From an uncultured Fibrobacter sp. (lineage in GTDB: Bacteria; Fibrobacterota; Fibrobacteria; Fibrobacterales; Fibrobacteraceae): a stretch of DNA of 64,000 nt. Position 1 is the first letter of the stretch. Each line of letters starts with the position of its first letter. The stretch spans positions 18,671 to 82,670 of the forward strand of contig CAKUXP010000009.1 in the NCBI GenBank assembly GCA_934700345.1, read 5' to 3'. The notes below the pieces were generated by a model. It saw only the letters and a list, made by a program, of their open reading frames with translations, was not told where the DNA came from and ran no database searches. Both the position numbers and the translations under genes were made by a program. Of the stretch, positions 62,540 to 64,000 are shown piece by piece.

Positions 62540-63666
62540 TTAAATGCTCCTGCACGATACATTTTTGGAATATTCAAGGCCTTGCGCAATTCCTTATTCG
62601 TTCTAGAAGATAGTGGGGCCAAAACATAAGAATCGGCATTTTTATATTCGGACAACATATTGAATGCGCAGTCGGGACGAATCAAGTCGTTTGTAAGCAA
62701 GTTGGAATCATGAGTAGTCAATAAAACCTGGCAAGGTACCCGCTCCAACAATTCGACAACCTTTGCAGCGGTCTTCTCATGATAAAACGCGTTGAATTCA
62801 TCAAGGTACACAAAACTCGGCGAAAGTTCCGAAGATTCTTCCATTTGCAAATACCAGAAAAAGAAAAACACTAAAGATTGCGTACCTGTAGAAGCATTTT
62901 CCCAAAAATCAATGTAGTTTCCATTGCCAAATTCAAAGAACAATTTCTGTTGACCATTGAACATCATGCTTTTCAATTTGCAGTCAACCTCGACAGAATT
63001 CAGGAACGCCTCCAGTTCAGCAAGCTTCCCCCTTTTAATAATTTCCACATCAACCTGTGTAGAACCAATTAAAAAGCCCTGATAATAATTCTGTCTCAAG
63101 TTGGAGAACATCAACATTCTGTCGGTAAAATCAAAAAATCTTTTGACAGCCATATTTACAGGATTGTCTGGAAGCGATGCGTTCGCCTTAATAAAACGCA
63201 TTGCAGAAATCTTTGAATTCAACGAATTTCCATTCAGAGTTTCAGCCCCCTGCAACTTCGTTTGAAAATCGTTTCCATGTCGCGTCACCACTTCAACATC
63301 ATCCACAAAAAACGATTCATGTACTAAATCCTCGTAAGTAAACTTTGAATAGGCATAACGGACCCGAGCTTTTCCAAAAAGGAAGCTGTATTCAAATTCA
63401 ACAAGGCCTCCAGGATTTCGGGCGTTATTGTACGAAGCGTAAAGCATTGGCGTTTTTTCTTTATCCGTCACAGTCTGAACCAGATCAAAGATAGCTTTGC
63501 CTAAATTGGACTTTCCAACGCTGTTAGGGCCATAAATCAATCCCGTCTTTACAATGCCGTCTTTTACACAGTCTTCGGAGAAAGAATACTGTTTCGTTTG
63601 AGACAGGTCTATCGTGAACTTTTTTTCAAAGTTCTTAAAATTTTTTACGGAAAAAGAGGTTAGCAT
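62536..63666 (-). CDS. ABC-type AAA ATPase (AAA_15/AAA_21, RloA/AriA-like)
   Basis: A 376-residue ATPase. ATG at 63666 is chosen because AAGGG lies upstream and the family N-terminus (FSVKNFKNFEKKFTIDL) begins there; a further ATG at 63702 has no ribosome binding site. Walker A is GPNSVGKS at residues 46-53. An ABC-like signature STGTQSL lies near residue 270, the Walker B FVYLDEFNAFYH near residue 295, and a switch His in LLTTHDSNLL near residue 325. The set matches the OLD/RecF-like ATPases of two-gene defence systems. It is translationally coupled to the TOPRIM-like gene and stands between the hsdS remnant and hsdR. Confidence 0.85.
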   Translation of the reverse strand: MLTSFSVKNFKNFEKKFTIDLSQTKQYSFSEDCVKDGIVKTGLIYGPNSVGKSNLGKAIFDLVQTVTDKEKTPMLYASYNNARNPGGLVEFEYSFLFGKARVRYAYSKFTYEDLVHESFFVDDVEVVTRHGNDFQTKLQGAETLNGNSLNSKISAMRFIKANASLPDNPVNMAVKRFFDFTDRMLMFSNLRQNYYQGFLIGSTQVDVEIIKRGKLAELEAFLNSVEVDCKLKSMMFNGQQKLFFEFGNGNYIDFWENASTGTQSLVFFFFWYLQMEESSELSPSFVYLDEFNAFYHEKTAAKVVELLERVPCQVLLTTHDSNLLTNDLIRPDCAFNMLSEYKNADSYVLAPLSSRTNKELRKALNIPKMYRAGAFN

Positions 63667-63728
63667 ACAAAAGCCCTTGCATTCTTCCCCTAAATATACC
63701 ATAAAAAAATCTAGCGGGCAAGAATTTG

Positions 63729-63745
63729 CCGTAAAAATTTTACGG
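63729..63745. promoter_or_regulatory. 17-base palindrome upstream of the ATPase/TOPRIM pair
   Basis: A perfect 8-1-8 inverted repeat (CCGTAAAA, one base, TTTTACGG) lies between the hsdS stop and the ATPase start, 63 bases before the chosen ATG. Its short, AT-rich centre and lack of a T-run on either side suit an operator better than a terminator. Confidence 0.45.
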
Positions 63746-63748
63746 ATT

Positions 63749-63964
63749 TCACGCCAGCCGAATCTTGCCGGTCAGCAGTTGCTGCATCATGCCGGTTTTG
63801 AGTTTTCGGTACTTGGCGAGTTTCGCTTCGAGGGTCCCGATTTCTAAATCCATGTCGCCGAGAACCTGCGCGATGGCGGTTTGCTCTTTGATGGAAGATG
63901 GGACAGGAAAATTGAATTTAACAAAAGGCGATTTCAAGTCGCTAACGCATAACGTTGAACTTTC
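63749..63964 (-). pseudogene. hsdS: 3' remnant of type I specificity gene hsdS
   Basis: About 70 codons encode the C-terminal end of an HsdS subunit. SPFVKFNFPVPSSIKEQTAI and LAKYRKLKTGMMQQLLTGKIRLA-like residues are the conserved helix after the second target-recognition domain. Going upstream, the frame meets a TAA at 63965-63967, and a transposase reading frame in another phase takes over from 63942. Both target-recognition domains are therefore missing from this copy, and the gene appears broken at this point. An intact copy could exist beyond the edge. Confidence 0.8.
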
Positions 63965-64000
63965 TTAAAAGATACTCATTAGGGGTCAGGTAGTCAAGCC
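63942..64000 (-). mobile_element. C-terminal end of a DDE/rve-type transposase (insertion sequence, partial)
   Basis: Eighteen codons from the right edge to TAG at 63942-63944 read LDYLTPNEYLLRKFNVMR. The pattern L-x-Y-L-T-P-x-E-Y/F-L is the usual end of IS3/IS481-like integrase-core transposases. The frame differs from that of hsdS. No terminal inverted repeat can be delimited, because the other end of the element is outside the window. Confidence 0.65.

Overview
The window reads as chromosomal DNA from a member of the Fibrobacterota (Fibrobacter or a close relative). This is inferred from several things seen together: a secreted GH5 cellulase and a GH74 xyloglucanase, both ending in type IX secretion-like sorting tails; a CotH-type lipoprotein; an Hc1-like histone protein; menaquinone genes of the futalosine route; a complete mre/rodA rod-shape cluster; and many lineage-specific outer-membrane barrels. 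Most genes lie on the minus strand in long, tightly spaced runs with ATGA, GTGA, TTGA or TGATG overlaps. No rRNA, CRISPR array or prophage was seen.

Layout. 1-465: an AAA ATPase cut by the left edge. 552-7001: murD, an M16 peptidase and a three-gene surface-glycan set (GT39-like transferase, FAD oxidoreductase, GtrA). 7133-8467: GH5 cellulase. 8543-14175: lineage-specific barrels around rsmB and fmt. 14495-16622: M18 aminopeptidase and birA. 16742-19056: a small membrane protein and late menaquinone genes (UbiA-type prenyltransferase, ubiX, menG/ubiE). 19096-21519: CotH lipoprotein. 21667-21857: tRNA-Phe and tRNA-Ser. 21858-28107: comF, rodA, mrdA, mreD, mreC and mreB. 28163-29869: a lipoprotein and a barrel.

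29984-40746 looks like one envelope-spanning machine. In transcription order it has an OmpA protein with beta-helix and calcium-binding repeats, a barrel-TPR fusion, a 1248-residue TPR protein, an ExbB/TolQ-like channel, two unequal ExbD/TolR-like proteins and a TonB/AgmX-like transducer. A strong promoter precedes the OmpA gene, and terminators close both halves. Only one of the two ExbD-like proteins keeps the aspartate expected in the membrane helix.

40943-45598: Hc1-like protein, mqnD, mqnB, a PfkB kinase, tyrS and a DtxR-type regulator. 45662-48214: GH74 enzyme. 48325-57174: recD, recB and recC. 57213-64000 is a defence region: an unknown protein, a YgjP-like metallopeptidase, hsdR, a TOPRIM-like protein translationally coupled to an ABC-type AAA ATPase, and the 3' remnant of hsdS, broken at the right edge by a transposase end. 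The ATPase/TOPRIM pair sits exactly between the hsdS remnant and hsdR. It is the best candidate here for a poorly described defence module, perhaps one that guards the restriction system.
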